DNA of 6,384 nt, from positions 1-6,384 of the forward strand of contig CAMPAA010000186.1 in the NCBI GenBank assembly GCA_946631345.1, written 5' to 3'. Position numbers and translations under genes: made by a program. The notes under the pieces are model-generated. The model was not told the origin of the DNA. It searched no databases and saw only the letters and a list, made by a program, of their open reading frames with translations. This DNA comes from an uncultured Verrucomicrobiota bacterium. Lineage in GTDB: Bacteria; Verrucomicrobiota; Kiritimatiellia; RFP12; UBA1067. Numbering within the stretch: the stretch's first letter is position 1; each line of letters begins with the position of its first letter. Shown here piece by piece: positions 5,864 through 6,384 of the stretch.

Positions 5864-6384
5864 ATGATGAATGGTAAGGTGGCCGGCGCGGTCGCGGTCC
5901 TTTTCTTGGTGGCGGCGGCCTGTTTGTCTGTGCAGGCGGATTTCCCGGTTCCGCCGAACTGGGAGCCGATCCTCACGCGCCCGGGCGCTCTCGCGAAGGG
6001 CAGCGGGCACGTGCAGGGCTTCTGCGTGACGTCCAACGCGATCTACGCGACGCTCCACGACGGCCTGTACAAGTTCGACTGGTACGGGCGCATGATCATG
6101 CACGTCTCCGCCGACAAGCACCAGGGCGACATCTGCTTCTGGAACGGCAGGCTCTACACGGCGGTATGCATCCCAAAAGACGTGCCGAAGCGCGGGCGCA
6201 TCGACGTGTGGGACGAGAACCTGAAGAAGGTCGGCACCACCGAGTTCGAGCGGCCAGCAGATGGCATCACCTGCATCGACGGCGTGCTGTACGTGGGGCT
6301 TGGCCCGGCGCGCGATCCCGCGAAGCCGTTTCGCGGCAACTACTTCGGCAAGTTCGACGCCGAGACGCTCAAGCCGATAGGCGA
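5864..6384 (+). CDS. Secreted beta-propeller-like protein, 3' incomplete
   Basis: Only the first 173 codons are in the window. Residues 1-25 form a signal peptide with a hydrophobic core (VAGAVAVLFLVAAACLS) and a SVQA site before DFPVPPNW. The mature part shows three blade-like repeats of the form G-[hydrophobic]-x4-[N/G]-x-[I/L]-Y, then a turn and a G-x3-x-[F/W]-D strand: GFCVTSNAIYAT…YKFDWYG (52-75), GDICFWNGRLYTAV…IDVWDENL (88-120) and GITCIDGVLYVGLG…YFGKFDAETL (134-169). This suggests a six- to eight-bladed propeller of the NHL/quinoprotein/lactonase-like type. The HQGDI motif (86-90) could hold a ligand or metal residue, but no specific enzyme can be named from this part. The Cys at 20 is preceded by VAAA, a poor lipobox, so signal peptidase I cleavage is favoured. 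It sits 13 nt after the LamG-like gene and likely shares its transcript. Confidence 0.8.
   Translation, partial: MMNGKVAGAVAVLFLVAAACLSVQADFPVPPNWEPILTRPGALAKGSGHVQGFCVTSNAIYATLHDGLYKFDWYGRMIMHVSADKHQGDICFWNGRLYTAVCIPKDVPKRGRIDVWDENLKKVGTTEFERPADGITCIDGVLYVGLGPARDPAKPFRGNYFGKFDAETLKPIG

Noticed and set aside
5909..5926. Lipoprotein signal in the propeller-like protein (VAAAC)
   Set aside because: Position -3 is Ala rather than Leu and a good signal peptidase I site (SVQA) follows five residues later, so ordinary secretion is favoured.

Overview
The window is GC-rich bacterial DNA with all convincing genes on the + strand. The clues are an FGE/SUMF1-fold protein of the 'LVMRKVPA…MGSP…EVTQKQ…DMHGNAFEWC' type, a secreted carbohydrate-binding/TIM-barrel protein, a large LamG-like secreted protein, and long intergenic DNA full of GC-rich hairpin repeats. 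Together they suggest an uncultured member of the PVC superphylum, most likely Kiritimatiellota or Lentisphaerota (Victivallales-like) from a gut or other anaerobic habitat. This placement is inferred from gene style; no phylogenetic marker is present.

Layout. (1) Positions 2-844 hold the 3' part of an FGE-sulfatase-fold protein that lacks the usual catalytic cysteine pair. (2) Positions 855-2759 hold a secreted 634-residue protein with a CBM4/9-like jelly roll followed by a clan GH-A-like TIM barrel. It starts 10 nt after gene 1, and its ribosome binding site overlaps gene 1's stop, so the two look co-transcribed. (3) Positions 2760-3480 are about 720 bp without a confident gene. They contain telomere-like TAAGGG hexamers, a Z-DNA-type CG run, C-tracts, a 14-nt direct repeat about 310 bp apart, a perfect 10-bp hairpin and a 41-bp tandem hairpin repeat. 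They end in an AT-richer stretch with a possible promoter and a good ribosome binding site. A 55-codon ORF (3317-3484) overlaps the next start by ATGA. (4) Positions 3481-5850 hold a 789-residue secreted protein made of three diverged LamG/ConA-like units with a period of about 229 residues, plus an Ig-like C-terminal domain. (5) Positions 5864-6384 hold the 5' part of a secreted beta-propeller-like protein, 13 nt downstream and probably in the same operon.

All three proteins whose N-termini are visible carry export signals, so the window looks like a locus for extracytoplasmic proteins, plausibly glycan capture or breakdown and surface display. The exact substrates cannot be read from the sequence. 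The most unusual parts are the repeat-packed intergenic region and the triplicated lectin-like protein downstream of it.
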